From Desulfobacteraceae bacterium (lineage in GTDB: Bacteria > Desulfobacterota > Desulfobacteria > Desulfobacterales > Desulfobacteraceae), in NCBI GenBank assembly GCA_024225635.1, contig JAAEMK010000205.1, positions 62,001 through 126,000 on the forward strand: 64,000 bases of DNA, in the 5' to 3' direction. A program made the translations under genes and the position numbers. Every line of letters begins with the position of its first letter. Position 1 is the stretch's first letter. Below the pieces are notes generated by a model that saw nothing but the letters and a program-made list of their open reading frames with translations, was not told where the DNA came from and did not search any database. Shown here one piece after another: positions 17,193-30,677 of the stretch.

Positions 17193-19091
17193 TTATGGGT
17201 TTATCACCTGGCTGCCTAACATTACAGAGCCATTCGTAATGACCAATTGCAGACTCTGGTCCGAAAAACCAAGGGTCTGAGAAGTCAGGGTGGCGGGAAT
17301 CCGGACATCGGTTCCGGCACTGGTGCGTAAATAAACCGTAGCGCCGGAACGGGTAATCGTAAACTGTGAAAAGGCTTCGGCAAAATTAATTACATTTGCA
17401 CCGGCAAAGTTGAAACACTTAACCTGGGCGCCTGTTTCAATAGTCACGGTATTGGTGCCTGAACTTCCAAACACCTCAACCTGGCCTTGGGATGACAAGG
17501 TAACCAGAGCGGAATCATCACTTAGAATGATATATGGCTGATTCTCTACAACTTTTGAAGCAAACGCCTTTAAACAGACATTTGCCTGTTCATATGAGGT
17601 AATGGTTGTAAGATCCACCCAGGAACTCCCCCCATTTAAGGAGACAAAACTCTGACCGGCTCCGGCCGTGGCGTTATCCGAGTACCCTTCCATAACAGAT
17701 TCAACAGGGACGGGATAATTGTATCCAGGGGTGTTCACATTAACAACCACGGAGAAAACCTCATTTTGACTAAGCGACACAGGAGTGTCAAGAACGATGG
17801 TATGATATCCTGCTTCGGTTATGGTACCACTCTGGGGAGATGCCGCCTGTTGACCGCTGTCGGGGGTGGACTGGCAGTCCTTATAGACAGTAATGGTGTA
17901 TTGGGTTGAATCAGTGGGTGCATAAAAACTGACCGCTTTTAAGTTTTCTACCTGGGTTGCGGTAAACATATTCGCAAAACTTGCTATTTCTCCAGAACCA
18001 GATTCAGAGCCTATACTAGTTATCCATCCAAGGGGATCGTACTGGTAGATGGTATCATAGTTATCCACATCTTCCACCACAAGGGCAACACCGTCATCCA
18101 GGGATGTATCATGGTAAGAAATATAAAAATATCCTCCGTCCCCATAACTTTCGCCCCAACTATTGCGAACAATCCAGGCACCATCACCGGCAGGCACGTT
18201 GGTAAAATTTTCCTTGGGGAAGGCATCTTTCCAGCCTACGATATTGACTTCATGATTGGCTCCCTCTTGACCGGAATAGTAATACGCAAACGTTTCTTCG
18301 TTAAAACAATCCAGATCATCCGAATAGTTCATGCCAATGGCAACGGCACCATATTTCATAATGGCTGACTTGATATTATCGGGATTGAATTGCGAAACGG
18401 AGTCTGCGGTTCTATGGGGTAAATAAATTGCAAGCTGAAGGTGTTTTTGCACCGGTTTTGCATCAAACGGGGTGTCGTCTCCATATGGCACATCGGCTTC
18501 GTTGACCGGTCCGGACCATCTGGCAAGAAGGGCCGTGGCTTTCCACATATCCCCCCCCTGATTCAGTACGTCATTTTGATAGGCCTCCTCCGCTGTGAAA
18601 TAAACACTATCGCCGGCATAGGCGATATATGCAAGCTGCTTTTCCGAAAAATCAGCGATTTCAGAAGGTTTGAGATAAGATTCAATGGCGGCCATGGTAG
18701 CGAATGCCCAGCAGGTTCCATAGGAATTCTGGTCCCTGACCGGTGTAAGCTTATTCGTTGTTCTCAAATCATAGGAAGCCAGGAAAACAGTACTTTTCCT
18801 GGTGGTTTGAAGTGCGCTTTTTCTTAGATTGTTTTTAAGATGGGAAAAATCCAAGGGGCTTGGCTTCAACCCCAGGAAACGTTTTTCCCCGTTAACCGTA
18901 ACCTTCCTGGCGAACCGCGCTTCAAATGGTTCGGACTGCCGGTCCTGCCATTCAACAAATGCGGGGTTCAAGGGTGCCACCTGCAAATCGGCAGCAGCAT
19001 GCGATATTTGAAAAAGCATACTGCCTGAGACCAGAATCGCCGCCATCACAGCCGTTGCCACGACCTGCTGAACAGTTCTGAGTTTAATCAT
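17193..19091 (-). CDS. Secreted papain-like (C1A) cysteine protease
   Basis: An exported 632-residue protease. Residues 1-33 are a signal peptide ending HAA. After a short pro-region, the C1A catalytic domain spans about 105-335: Q121 and C127 in QNSYGTCWAFA, H280 in NHEVNIVGW and N310 in VRNSWGESYGDGGYF. Residues about 345-515 look like the lectin-like/beta-sandwich domain often found after such proteases (AVSFYAPTDSTQYTITVY). The last 110 residues are a low-complexity beta-rich segment with Thr/Val/Ser repeats, perhaps for cell-wall or matrix attachment. It stands alone on the minus strand. An AGGAG site lies upstream of the ATG at 19091. Confidence 0.92.
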   Translation of the reverse strand: MIKLRTVQQVVATAVMAAILVSGSMLFQISHAAADLQVAPLNPAFVEWQDRQSEPFEARFARKVTVNGEKRFLGLKPSPLDFSHLKNNLRKSALQTTRKSTVFLASYDLRTTNKLTPVRDQNSYGTCWAFATMAAIESYLKPSEIADFSEKQLAYIAYAGDSVYFTAEEAYQNDVLNQGGDMWKATALLARWSGPVNEADVPYGDDTPFDAKPVQKHLQLAIYLPHRTADSVSQFNPDNIKSAIMKYGAVAIGMNYSDDLDCFNEETFAYYYSGQEGANHEVNIVGWKDAFPKENFTNVPAGDGAWIVRNSWGESYGDGGYFYISYHDTSLDDGVALVVEDVDNYDTIYQYDPLGWITSIGSESGSGEIASFANMFTATQVENLKAVSFYAPTDSTQYTITVYKDCQSTPDSGQQAASPQSGTITEAGYHTIVLDTPVSLSQNEVFSVVVNVNTPGYNYPVPVESVMEGYSDNATAGAGQSFVSLNGGSSWVDLTTITSYEQANVCLKAFASKVVENQPYIILSDDSALVTLSSQGQVEVFGSSGTNTVTIETGAQVKCFNFAGANVINFAEAFSQFTITRSGATVYLRTSAGTDVRIPATLTSQTLGFSDQSLQLVITNGSVMLGSQVINP

Positions 19092-19436
19092 TGATTGATT
19101 TTCTCCTAAAAAAGGTTTCGTAAAGATTTAAGCTTTTGCAAACACACGATATTTTGTCAAGGGAAAAAAGAGCCCGATATCAGGCCGTTCAACCTTTGCC
19201 GCCTGGAAACGAACATTTCAACATTTGATTTATTTTTAGTCTATTCTTAACAAAAAACAGCTTCTCATCTGTACATTTTCCAAAAGGATGATATATGCTT
19301 GTAGTCTGGTTGTCTCCCCCCTTGTATGGAATGGCGGCCCAAGGACCATGAATTCGGCTATTTCCCCGAAGGAACACGTGTGGTTTTAATGGACATGGAC
19401 GACGTAAACAGGGAACAACGGATTTTGAAGAAAAGA

Positions 19437-22400
19437 ATGAGCAGTCATCATCATATTTTCCCAATAATGGGAACAAACCGTATGCAACGTGCAGCCCTGG
19501 CGATTGCTGTTTTTCTGTTCCTGTTTACAGGTGCGCCTGCAGGCGCGTGGGCCGAACCTGAAAAGGTCACCCTGCGGTTAAGCTGGAAACACCAGTTCGA
19601 GTATGCCGGGTATTACGCGGCAAAGGAAAAAGGGTATTATGCCGATGCCGGCCTGGACGTTGAGTTCCTGGAGGGATTTTCCCAATCGACACCGGTGACT
19701 GAAGTTCTGGAGGGGCGGGCTGATTTCGGCGTCTGGGTTTCCAGCCTGATCCTCGAGCGCCTCAGCGGCAAGCCGGTGGTTATGCTTGCCAACTATTTCA
19801 AACACTCCCCCCTTGTTATCATTACAACCCCTTCCATCCGCATGCCGTCACAACTTCGGGGAAAAAGAATCATGGGGCCTGCGGAAGATGGGGAGATCGC
19901 TGAAATCTCCTGGCTTCTGAAAGCCAACGGCGTTGAAAAAGACTCGGTCCAATGGATTCCCCATACCTATGATCCCATGGCTATTGCAGATGGCGGGACC
20001 GACGCCATGACGGCGTATATCACAAATCAAACGTTTGTATTGGATAAAAAAGGAGTTTCCTATAATATTCTGGACCCTGCCAATTACGGGGCGGACTTTT
20101 ACGGGGACAGCCTGTTCACTTCCGAGCATCAGGTGCGGGAACATCCTGAAAGAACCCGGAAATTTGTTGAGGCCACTTCCCGGGGCTGGGAGTATGCCCT
20201 TGAACATCCTGATGAGATCATCGATCTGATCCTTGAAAAATATTCTAAAAAAGCCTCCAGGGAGAAGCTTGTTTTTGAAGCCCGGGGCACCCGGGAGCTG
20301 ATTCAGCCAGATGTCTTTCCCGTGGGGTCCATTGATGAAGTGAGGATCAGGCGGATTGCGGACAAGCTGGTTGAACTTGGAATGGTGGAGAAAGGGTACG
20401 ACCTTTCAGGATTTATTTACGGCCTGCCTTTCCGGTCCCCTCTGGCAGAGAGACGTATCCCCCTGACAGAAGAGGAGAGGCTCTTTGTGCGGGCCCACCC
20501 TGTTATCCGTGTCTCAAATGAATTCGACTGGCCCCCTTTTGATTTTGTGGTATCCGGAGAGCCCCGGGGCTTTGGCATTGATCTAATGAATATGATCGCG
20601 GACCGGGCCGGGCTTACCATTGAATACGTGAACGGATACACCTGGGATGAGCTGCAGACCCTGTTTTTCAAGGGGGAGATCCATGTGATTCACTCCTTGA
20701 GCCGCACGCCGGAACGGGAAAAAAAAGCCCTGTTCACCAGTCCCTACTATCACAGCAAAAACGTTCTGGTCCTAAGAAGGGACGCGGCTGACATTCAGGA
20801 CCTCAAGGATCTGGAAGGAAAAATTATCGCCCTGCCCAAAGGGTGGTCATCCATTGTTTTTCTCAAGAAGAATTATCCGGATATTCATATCATCGAGGTG
20901 GAAAACTCGCGGCAGGCCCTTGAGTATGTTGATCAGGGCAAGGTTCTGGCCACCATTGAGCAGGAAGGGATTGTTTCCTATTTCATCAATAAATTCGGCT
21001 TTCGGGACCTGAAACTCTCCAACTGGTTGGAAGACCCGGTATTGCAGGATACCTCCTCCCTCCATATTGCGGTTCTTAAAAAGAACGCAGGTCTTCACGG
21101 CATTCTGGAAAAAGGCCTGGAAACGGTCACCCCCGGCGAGATGCTTGATATGAGGAAGAAATGGCTCGGCAATGGCGAGGCCGATTCCAGCCTGAAAGAT
21201 GTGGGGCTCACCCTGTCCGAACGGAACTGGCTGAAACAAAAGGGGCGGATAACCTTCTGCATCTCCCCCGACAGAATGCCCTTTGAGGCATTTTCAGGAA
21301 ACCATGTTACCGGTATGACATCCGACTTTCTCAAGTTGTTCAGCGAGCGCCTCGACGTGCCGTTTACCCTGCTGCCGACAAAATCCTGGGAGGAATCCGT
21401 GGAACAGGTCAGAACAGGAAGCGCCGATATCCTGACCATCGCAAGCGTCTCACCCAAACGGATGCAGTTCCTGGACTTCACCCCACCCTATATAAACTGC
21501 AGTGTCGGGATCATCGTCCGGGAGGACTTTCCCTTTATCACCGGTATGCAAGAGCTGGCCGGTATACGGGTCGGCATCATGAAGGACACTTTCATCTGGG
21601 ATGTCATTCCCGGAAAATTTCCGGAGGTCAACTATGTTCCAGTGAAAAACCGCCGGCATTCCCTGCTACAGGTCTCTGCCGGAACCCTGGATGCCGTAAT
21701 CATGGATCTGCCCGTGGCCACAAACAACATCCGGCAGCTGGGCCTGACCAACCTGAAGGTGGCCGGGCACACCGCGGTTCTCAATGAAATGCGCATCGGT
21801 ATGCGGAAGGATAATGTCCGCCTCCATGATATCATGGACAAACTTGTTCGCTCTCTCTCCAGAAAAGAAGTGGACGCCGTTTACCAGAAATGGGCAACCA
21901 TCCGGTTTGAAAGCGGGTTTGACCGGTCGCTCCTCTTTAAGGTGATCGGGTTTGCCATCCTTGCGGTCCTGGTTATTTTTCTCTGGAACCGCAAACTCGT
22001 TCGCATGAACCGCAGGATCTCCCTGGCCCATGCCGAAGTCGAGGCCAAGAGCCTGCAGCTTGAACGCATCTCCATCACCGATGCCCTGACCGGCCTGTTC
22101 AACCGGCGGCACCTGGAAGAGGCCTTTTCCGTTGAAGTCGAACGATTCCGCCGCTACGGACGGCCCCTGTCCGTGATGATTATCGATATTGACCATTTCA
22201 AGTCCATCAACGACACCCACGGCCACCAGGCGGGCGACACGGTTCTGCGCCGGATAGCGGAAGTCCTTGATAAGAACAGCCGGGCATGCGATATCCTGGG
22301 ACGCTGGGGCGGCGAGGAATTCATGCTGATCTGCCCGGAAACCGGCCTCAGCGGAGCCACTACCGTGGCGGAAAATCTTCGCCTTAAAATCAGCGAAATC

Positions 22401-22574
22401 ATCTTTCCGACCGTGGGCACCCAGACCGCAAGCTTCGGTGTGGCGACCCTCAAGGATGATGATACCGGCGAATCCTTGATTCACCGCGCGGATAAAGCGC
22501 TCTACCGCGCCAAGGAAAACGGGCGTGACCGTGTGGAAACCGAAACATCAACGGGGTCAGGTCTACACTCTTGA
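19437..22574 (+). CDS. Membrane diguanylate cyclase with three periplasmic binding-protein modules
   Basis: Makes cyclic di-GMP in response to periplasmic ligands. Domains in order (from the ATG at 19437, 1045 residues): signal peptide ending GAWA (to about 40); an NMT1/THI5-like module (about 43-285, LRLSWKHQFEYAGYYAAKEKG); two family-3 solute-binding modules starting near 355 (IRVSNEFDWPPFDF) and 604 (ITFCISPDRMPFEAF); one membrane helix (831-853); a short linker; and a GGDEF domain with GGEEF near residue 957. No RxxD inhibitory site is obvious. The start is uncertain: ATGs at 19326, 19467 and 19482 are in frame; 19437 has the least bad upstream AG-rich stretch. The last codons, STGSGLHS and stop, lie inside the palindrome at 22554, so the element has replaced the native end. 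Confidence 0.88.
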   Translation: MSSHHHIFPIMGTNRMQRAALAIAVFLFLFTGAPAGAWAEPEKVTLRLSWKHQFEYAGYYAAKEKGYYADAGLDVEFLEGFSQSTPVTEVLEGRADFGVWVSSLILERLSGKPVVMLANYFKHSPLVIITTPSIRMPSQLRGKRIMGPAEDGEIAEISWLLKANGVEKDSVQWIPHTYDPMAIADGGTDAMTAYITNQTFVLDKKGVSYNILDPANYGADFYGDSLFTSEHQVREHPERTRKFVEATSRGWEYALEHPDEIIDLILEKYSKKASREKLVFEARGTRELIQPDVFPVGSIDEVRIRRIADKLVELGMVEKGYDLSGFIYGLPFRSPLAERRIPLTEEERLFVRAHPVIRVSNEFDWPPFDFVVSGEPRGFGIDLMNMIADRAGLTIEYVNGYTWDELQTLFFKGEIHVIHSLSRTPEREKKALFTSPYYHSKNVLVLRRDAADIQDLKDLEGKIIALPKGWSSIVFLKKNYPDIHIIEVENSRQALEYVDQGKVLATIEQEGIVSYFINKFGFRDLKLSNWLEDPVLQDTSSLHIAVLKKNAGLHGILEKGLETVTPGEMLDMRKKWLGNGEADSSLKDVGLTLSERNWLKQKGRITFCISPDRMPFEAFSGNHVTGMTSDFLKLFSERLDVPFTLLPTKSWEESVEQVRTGSADILTIASVSPKRMQFLDFTPPYINCSVGIIVREDFPFITGMQELAGIRVGIMKDTFIWDVIPGKFPEVNYVPVKNRRHSLLQVSAGTLDAVIMDLPVATNNIRQLGLTNLKVAGHTAVLNEMRIGMRKDNVRLHDIMDKLVRSLSRKEVDAVYQKWATIRFESGFDRSLLFKVIGFAILAVLVIFLWNRKLVRMNRRISLAHAEVEAKSLQLERISITDALTGLFNRRHLEEAFSVEVERFRRYGRPLSVMIIDIDHFKSINDTHGHQAGDTVLRRIAEVLDKNSRACDILGRWGGEEFMLICPETGLSGATTVAENLRLKISEIIFPTVGTQTASFGVATLKDDDTGESLIHRADKALYRAKENGRDRVETETSTGSGLHS

Positions 22575-22608
22575 CAAAAAATCTGTCAAGAGTGTAGACC
22601 TGACCCCT
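22554..22608. repeat. Long palindrome, copy 2 (REP-like)
   Basis: Two perfect 24-base arms (22554-22577 and 22585-22608) around a 7-base loop, nearly identical to 16001-16054. It holds the stop codon of the cyclase and ends 6 bases from the stop of pyrG, so it is also the only candidate terminator between the two convergent genes. Confidence 0.88.
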
Positions 22609-22614
22609 AATAGC

Positions 22615-24291
<1,677 letters not shown>

Positions 24292-24331
24292 TTAGGGTTC
24301 TATCACTTAATTTGCAGCGGTTATTACAATG

Positions 24332-26463
<2,132 letters not shown>

Positions 26464-26478
26464 TTAGATAAATAGATA

Positions 26479-26507
26479 TATTTACTCCCAATGGACCATT
26501 ATGTCAA
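26479..26507 (-). promoter_or_regulatory. Sigma-70 type promoter of eno
   Basis: On the minus strand: TTGACA (26507-26502), a 17-base spacer and TAAATA (26484-26479), followed by an AT-rich leader of about 30 bases to the eno start at 26448. Confidence 0.68.
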
Positions 26508-26529
26508 GATGCCGTATGTGAGGATTACG

Positions 26530-27009
26530 TTAAATCGTGAACCGTTTATCGGCCCTGGCTGATTCTGCGGACCGTGTTCCGGCATCGATCCAGCCGGCCC
26601 GGGAATCGGGAAAGGCATCAAATTTAGGCACATAGGGTTTGATGTCGATGAGGGGGGTCCCGTCGACGATGTCGATGCCCTTGACATGGATAATATTCTC
26701 CTCCACCTTCAACAGCTTGACAATGGAGATTCCAATCTGGTTGGGCCGTTTAGGGGCCCTGGTGGAAAAGAGTCCCCGTTTGGTGTCATCCAGAAAGGGC
26801 TTGGTCATGAGGCTGTACCCCTCGGACAGGTGAAACTGGTAAATCAGAATGATCCGCTCAAATCCGTCAAGGTCGGAAAGCCCCTCCCGGTATTCGGAAA
26901 AGACCTCCACCCGTCCTTCGAATTCAGCGGCGCCGGCAGGCTGAATCGGGGCGCCCTCCCGCTCTTTATGGGGGGAACGGATGGTTCCTATTTCATTAAA
27001 GGTGATCAT
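26530..27009 (-). CDS. trmO: TrmO-family tRNA methyltransferase (TsaA/YaeB-like)
   Basis: The family uses S-adenosylmethionine to N6-methylate t6A37 in some tRNAs. The ATG at 27009 is chosen because GAGGAGATACA stands just before it and the family's N-terminus (ITFNEIGTIRSPHK) begins there; the in-frame ATG at 27066 lacks a site. The 159-residue protein has the single TrmO beta-barrel: LDGFERIILIYQFHLS, STRAPKRPNQIGIS, VKGIDIVDGTPLIDIKPYVPKFD. It is shorter than E. coli TrmO (no C-terminal domain), as in many anaerobes, so the substrate may differ. Confidence 0.88.
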   Translation of the reverse strand: MITFNEIGTIRSPHKEREGAPIQPAGAAEFEGRVEVFSEYREGLSDLDGFERIILIYQFHLSEGYSLMTKPFLDDTKRGLFSTRAPKRPNQIGISIVKLLKVEENIIHVKGIDIVDGTPLIDIKPYVPKFDAFPDSRAGWIDAGTRSAESARADKRFTI

Positions 27010-27179
27010 TGTATCTCCTCTATTTTGATAAATATTTCTTTTTGACAAACCGAAATAGCTTATCAACTCCCCATGACGGGTTCAAGGGAAAACAATAAAA
27101 GTATCAGCCCCCCCCGGCAAGGGTTTCTCACTTGCCTTTAATCCCGGATCTCATGTAAACTTACCCCATGATGAAAACA

Positions 27180-27209
27180 TTGACAAATTGCACAAAAGCG
27201 TGCGATTGT
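27180..27209 (+). promoter_or_regulatory. Possible galE promoter
   Basis: TTGACA (27180-27185) with an 18-base gap to GATTGT (27204-27209). The -35 is perfect but the -10 is poor. It is the only candidate seen in the 277-base divergent gap between trmO and galE. Confidence 0.3.
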
Positions 27210-27286
27210 TGTGACCGGCGCCAAAAACTCTTTGACTCAACCACCCGGAAAAAACCTACTCAACTCAACAGATACAGGAACCCATC

Positions 27287-28297
27287 ATGAAAATTCTCGT
27301 TACAGGCGGAGCCGGATATATTGGAAGTCACACCTGCGTGGATCTCTTAAACCAGGGCTGGGATGTGGTAGTTGTGGACAACCTCTCAAACAGCAGCGAA
27401 GAGTCCCTGAAACGCGTGGAATCGATCACCGGCAAATCCCTCACCTTTTACAGGGCCGACCTCCTGGACAAGGAGGCATTGACAGACATTTTCAAGGCCC
27501 ATGCCATCGATGCCGTGATCCATTTTGCCGGAATGAAGGCCGTGGGCGAGTCGGTTCAACTCCCACTCCAATACTACCACAACAACATCACCGGCACCCT
27601 GGTACTCCTTGAAGTGATGAAGGCCTTTTCCGTGAAAAACCTTGTGTTCAGCTCATCGGCCACCGTGTACGGCGATCCCCACACCCTTCCCATCAAGGAA
27701 GAGTTTCCCCTGTCCGTAACCAACCCTTACGGCCGCACAAAGCTGATGATCGAAGAGATGCTGAAAGATATCCACCTGGCCGACACCACCTGGAACATCG
27801 CCCTGCTGCGCTACTTCAACCCCGTGGGCGCCCATGAATGCGGGCGCATCGGGGAAGACCCCAACGGAATTCCCAACAATCTTTTACCCTACATTTCCCA
27901 GGTGGCCGTTGGCAAGCTTGAAAGGGTCAACGTGTTCGGCAACGACTACGACACCCCGGACGGTACCGGCATGAGGGACTATATCCATGTGTCCGATCTT
28001 GCCGCGGGCCACATCAAGGCCATTCCAAAGCTTCTTACCAATCCGGGGGTTGTCACCTACAACCTTGGCACCGGCAGGGGCAACTCGGTGCTCGAAATGA
28101 TACAGGGATTTGGACAGGCCTGCTCAAAAAAGATCCCCTATGTCATCACGGACCGGCGTCCCGGAGATATTGCCGCCTGCTGGGCCGACCCGGCAAAGGC
28201 CGAAAAAGAGCTCGGGTGGAAAGCGGAAAAAAACCTGGACGACATGTGCCGGGACACCTGGAGATGGCAAAAGAACAATCCCAACGGTTATGAATAG
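27287..28297 (+). CDS. galE: UDP-glucose 4-epimerase
   Basis: Interconverts UDP-glucose and UDP-galactose for LPS and capsule precursors. The 336-residue extended SDR enzyme shows the NAD-binding GGAGYIGSH at residues 7-15, the catalytic SSSATVYG serine/threonine region and YGRTK (Tyr-x3-Lys), and the C-terminal [12 protein letters not shown]. The length and motifs are those of true GalE. It is followed by the HEAT-repeat gene after 7 bases. Confidence 0.96.
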   Translation: MKILVTGGAGYIGSHTCVDLLNQGWDVVVVDNLSNSSEESLKRVESITGKSLTFYRADLLDKEALTDIFKAHAIDAVIHFAGMKAVGESVQLPLQYYHNNITGTLVLLEVMKAFSVKNLVFSSSATVYGDPHTLPIKEEFPLSVTNPYGRTKLMIEEMLKDIHLADTTWNIALLRYFNPVGAHECGRIGEDPNGIPNNLLPYISQVAVGKLERVNVFGNDYDTPDGTGMRDYIHVSDLAAGHIKAIPKLLTNPGVVTYNLGTGRGNSVLEMIQGFGQACSKKIPYVITDRRPGDIAACWADPAKAEKELGWKAEKNLDDMCRDTWRWQKNNPNGYE

Positions 28298-28304
28298 GAG
28301 CCCC

Positions 28305-29930
28305 ATGGAAACCTTTATCACCAGATTCAAAAACAGCTTAAAGGCATCTGACCTTAAAAGCGCCAAAATTATTTTAATATCCATCCCGAACGAGCCGGAC
28401 CAGGTAAAGCTTGATGTATTGCACGAACTTGCCCTGGCTCCGGATGAAATCGCATGGGACCTGCTGCTCCTGCTCTCACAAATAGATTTTGGTTCCTCCG
28501 AGATCAGGGAAAGACTGATGCAGCTTATCACGGACAGGGCCCACCTAAACTTTGGATTTTTGCCCATCCTATACAAGACCGGGGGCAGAAAAAAGATCCG
28601 GGAAGCCGCCCCCCTGATGAAGCACACTCTCGTAAAAGAGACCGATACGGGCATCCTGACGGAAACCATCCGTGCGGTCGGAAAAAACACCATCCATGCC
28701 CTGGTGGATGAGATCAGCGAATATCTCTACTACGACGATCAGGAACTCAAGGCCCAGACCGTATGGGCCCTTGAGCGAATCGGATCTTCCAAGGCCCTTT
28801 TCCGCCTGGAGGAAGTTGCAAAGACCGTCAAATGCGACCGGAACATCCTGGATGCCATTGCCATCCTCAAACAGAAAGAAGAAGAAGAAACAAAAGAAAA
28901 AAAGGAAGTGGTCGTCCGGGATGCCCGAAAGGAAAAAAAGGCGCTCCTGCACAGCGGCAACCTCAAGTCAACGGAGCTGGACATTCGGTTCAACGCCCTT
29001 GTCAACCTGACGGAAATGGGCGCCAATAACATTGAAATGCTCGAAAATGACCTTGGTTCCGACAACCACGACCTTGTGATCAACACCTTGAGAATCATCG
29101 CCAGAACCATTCCCGAACAGATGCTGGGCAACCTTTATGCACTGCTCTCCAAAGAGGGACTGCCCAATTCCGTTAAATTTGCCGTTTACGAGGCCCTTGG
29201 CGCCTACCCGGGCCTTGAGTCCGCGGCATCGACCCTGAATGGAATCGACGCTCCCGCCCTGCATGTCCGCATGGCGGCCCTGAACGTTCTTGAGAAAACC
29301 CCCACCGACTTTGTGCTGGCCGAGATAAAAAACCGCATCGAAACCGGAACAAGAAAGGGGGAGATCCTGGCCGAGACCATACTGGATGTCAAGGCAAAGC
29401 ACATCATCGAATACCTCAAGATCTCGGACACCTTCTCCTACATTGCCTCCAACTATCTTTCAAAAGGCGCCCCCCTATCCTCGGTCAAGGGATATATCTC
29501 CATCCTCCAGGAGCGTAATCTCCGGTCAACGGCTAAAAAATTCAACGACATCGTTGAAAAAGCGTCCCAAGAGAAGAGACCCGGAGCCATGGTAATCAGC
29601 GTTTCGAAAACGGTGCAGGACGTGTATGGGAAACTCCTTTTCCAGGCAGGGTACGCCCCCATGGGCTTTTACTCCCCCCAGGACGCTTTTGAAAAAGCCT
29701 CGGAGGAAAAGCCGGGGCTGATCGTCTCCGATCTTTTCCTGAGCGAGATCACAGCCCTGGAGTTTGCCTCTGAAATACGGGAATTCTATCCCCCAAAAGA
29801 AGTGACTTTTGTCATTTCAACCCTTCAGCAGGACTTCGGCGGCAACCGGCTTGAATCCGTATTCTCCAAGATCGGCATCCACGGAATCGTGGCGTTTCCG
29901 GCACGGGCCGGCCAGATCCCGTCCCCTTGA
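28305..29930 (+). CDS. HEAT-repeat protein with a degenerate receiver-like domain
   Basis: Start at the ATG at 28305, preceded by TAGGAG; upstream in-frame codons lie inside galE. The 541-residue cytoplasmic protein has helical HEAT/armadillo-like repeats over about 1-400 (pattern LxALGAYPGLESAASTL and similar), broken by a Lys/Glu-rich coiled stretch near 190-215. The last 115 residues resemble a response-regulator receiver: GAMVISVSK, a possible phospho-acceptor in LIVSDLFLSE and TFVISTLQQ. The acidic pair after the first strand and the conserved lysine are missing, so phosphorylation is doubtful. It is probably a protein-protein scaffold. It is coupled to galE by position only. Confidence 0.8.
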   Translation: METFITRFKNSLKASDLKSAKIILISIPNEPDQVKLDVLHELALAPDEIAWDLLLLLSQIDFGSSEIRERLMQLITDRAHLNFGFLPILYKTGGRKKIREAAPLMKHTLVKETDTGILTETIRAVGKNTIHALVDEISEYLYYDDQELKAQTVWALERIGSSKALFRLEEVAKTVKCDRNILDAIAILKQKEEEETKEKKEVVVRDARKEKKALLHSGNLKSTELDIRFNALVNLTEMGANNIEMLENDLGSDNHDLVINTLRIIARTIPEQMLGNLYALLSKEGLPNSVKFAVYEALGAYPGLESAASTLNGIDAPALHVRMAALNVLEKTPTDFVLAEIKNRIETGTRKGEILAETILDVKAKHIIEYLKISDTFSYIASNYLSKGAPLSSVKGYISILQERNLRSTAKKFNDIVEKASQEKRPGAMVISVSKTVQDVYGKLLFQAGYAPMGFYSPQDAFEKASEEKPGLIVSDLFLSEITALEFASEIREFYPPKEVTFVISTLQQDFGGNRLESVFSKIGIHGIVAFPARAGQIPSP

Positions 29931-29985
29931 AGCAGGAGCGCCCCCCTTCATCGCCCTGGGAGCCGGGCTGAAGGGGAGCGCCCTT

Positions 29986-30126
29986 GTGAAAACCCCGGGC
30001 TTCCGGCCCAACTTCTGCGACTACACCGACAAAAAGGTCGAGCTGATCAACAACACCGGGACCATTTACCGGCCCACGGCGTTCCATGTTCAAACGGCTT
30101 CCGGGGATTTAAAAGCGCCGGAATAA
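29986..30126 (+). CDS. Possible small protein of unknown function
   Basis: A 46-codon frame from a GTG at 29986, preceded by GGGGAGCGCC, to the stop at 30126. It reads KTPGFRPNFCDYTDKKVEL and continues to AFHVQTASGDLKAPE, a composition more like real protein than noise. The frame stays open further upstream into the preceding gene in a different phase, so it could be a remnant. I do not recognise it. The rest of the 29931-30258 gap shows nothing else. Confidence 0.35.
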   Translation: MKTPGFRPNFCDYTDKKVELINNTGTIYRPTAFHVQTASGDLKAPE

Positions 30127-30258
30127 ATTATAAGCAAATGCTCGAAAGCCTCATTATTACCGGAAAGATTTAAGGCCTTGCAGAAAAAAAATAAATATTG
30201 TAGGGTCCGAAGATTGGCAATATTTTATCAATGATAACCATGGAGAGATATAATCATC

Positions 30259-30651
30259 ATGAACATGACTGATGCTATAGATCTTTTTACAAAAGAGAAA
30301 TTGGACAAAATTTTTCCGGCGGACCGGGCGGATACCTTTTTCGAGGCCCTGTACGGGGATGTTTCCGAAGGAGCCTATGATATCAGCCTGGAATTTTCCA
30401 ACATAGAAAAAAACAGTCTCATATTTGAATTCCACCTGAAACAGCGCCCGGGCAAATGCCTTGCCTGCAACGTCACCCATGGACTTCCAATGGTTTTTTC
30501 CCGTCACCCGGTAATCAACCTTGACGGAATCACCAAAGAGATCAATACACTTTTAAACGGTAAAGCCACCTGCACAGGCTGGGACGTAAAACAGACCAAA
30601 GAGATCGACCGCACTCTTCACATTCTCCCAGTAGCATTCCACATTACCTGA
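30259..30651 (+). CDS. Small unrecognised cytoplasmic protein
   Basis: A 130-residue protein; a GGAGAG site stands 8 bases before the ATG. No signal peptide or membrane helix. It has a leucine/phenylalanine-rich alternating core and two cysteines in KCLAC, then a conserved-looking GLPMVFSRHPVINLDG. Composition and ribosome site support a real gene. I cannot assign a family. It is followed by a stem-loop at 30678-30738 and then by a convergent gene. Confidence 0.65.
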   Translation: MNMTDAIDLFTKEKLDKIFPADRADTFFEALYGDVSEGAYDISLEFSNIEKNSLIFEFHLKQRPGKCLACNVTHGLPMVFSRHPVINLDGITKEINTLLNGKATCTGWDVKQTKEIDRTLHILPVAFHIT

Positions 30652-30677
30652 TAAACAACCTTCGAGACCATACAACA

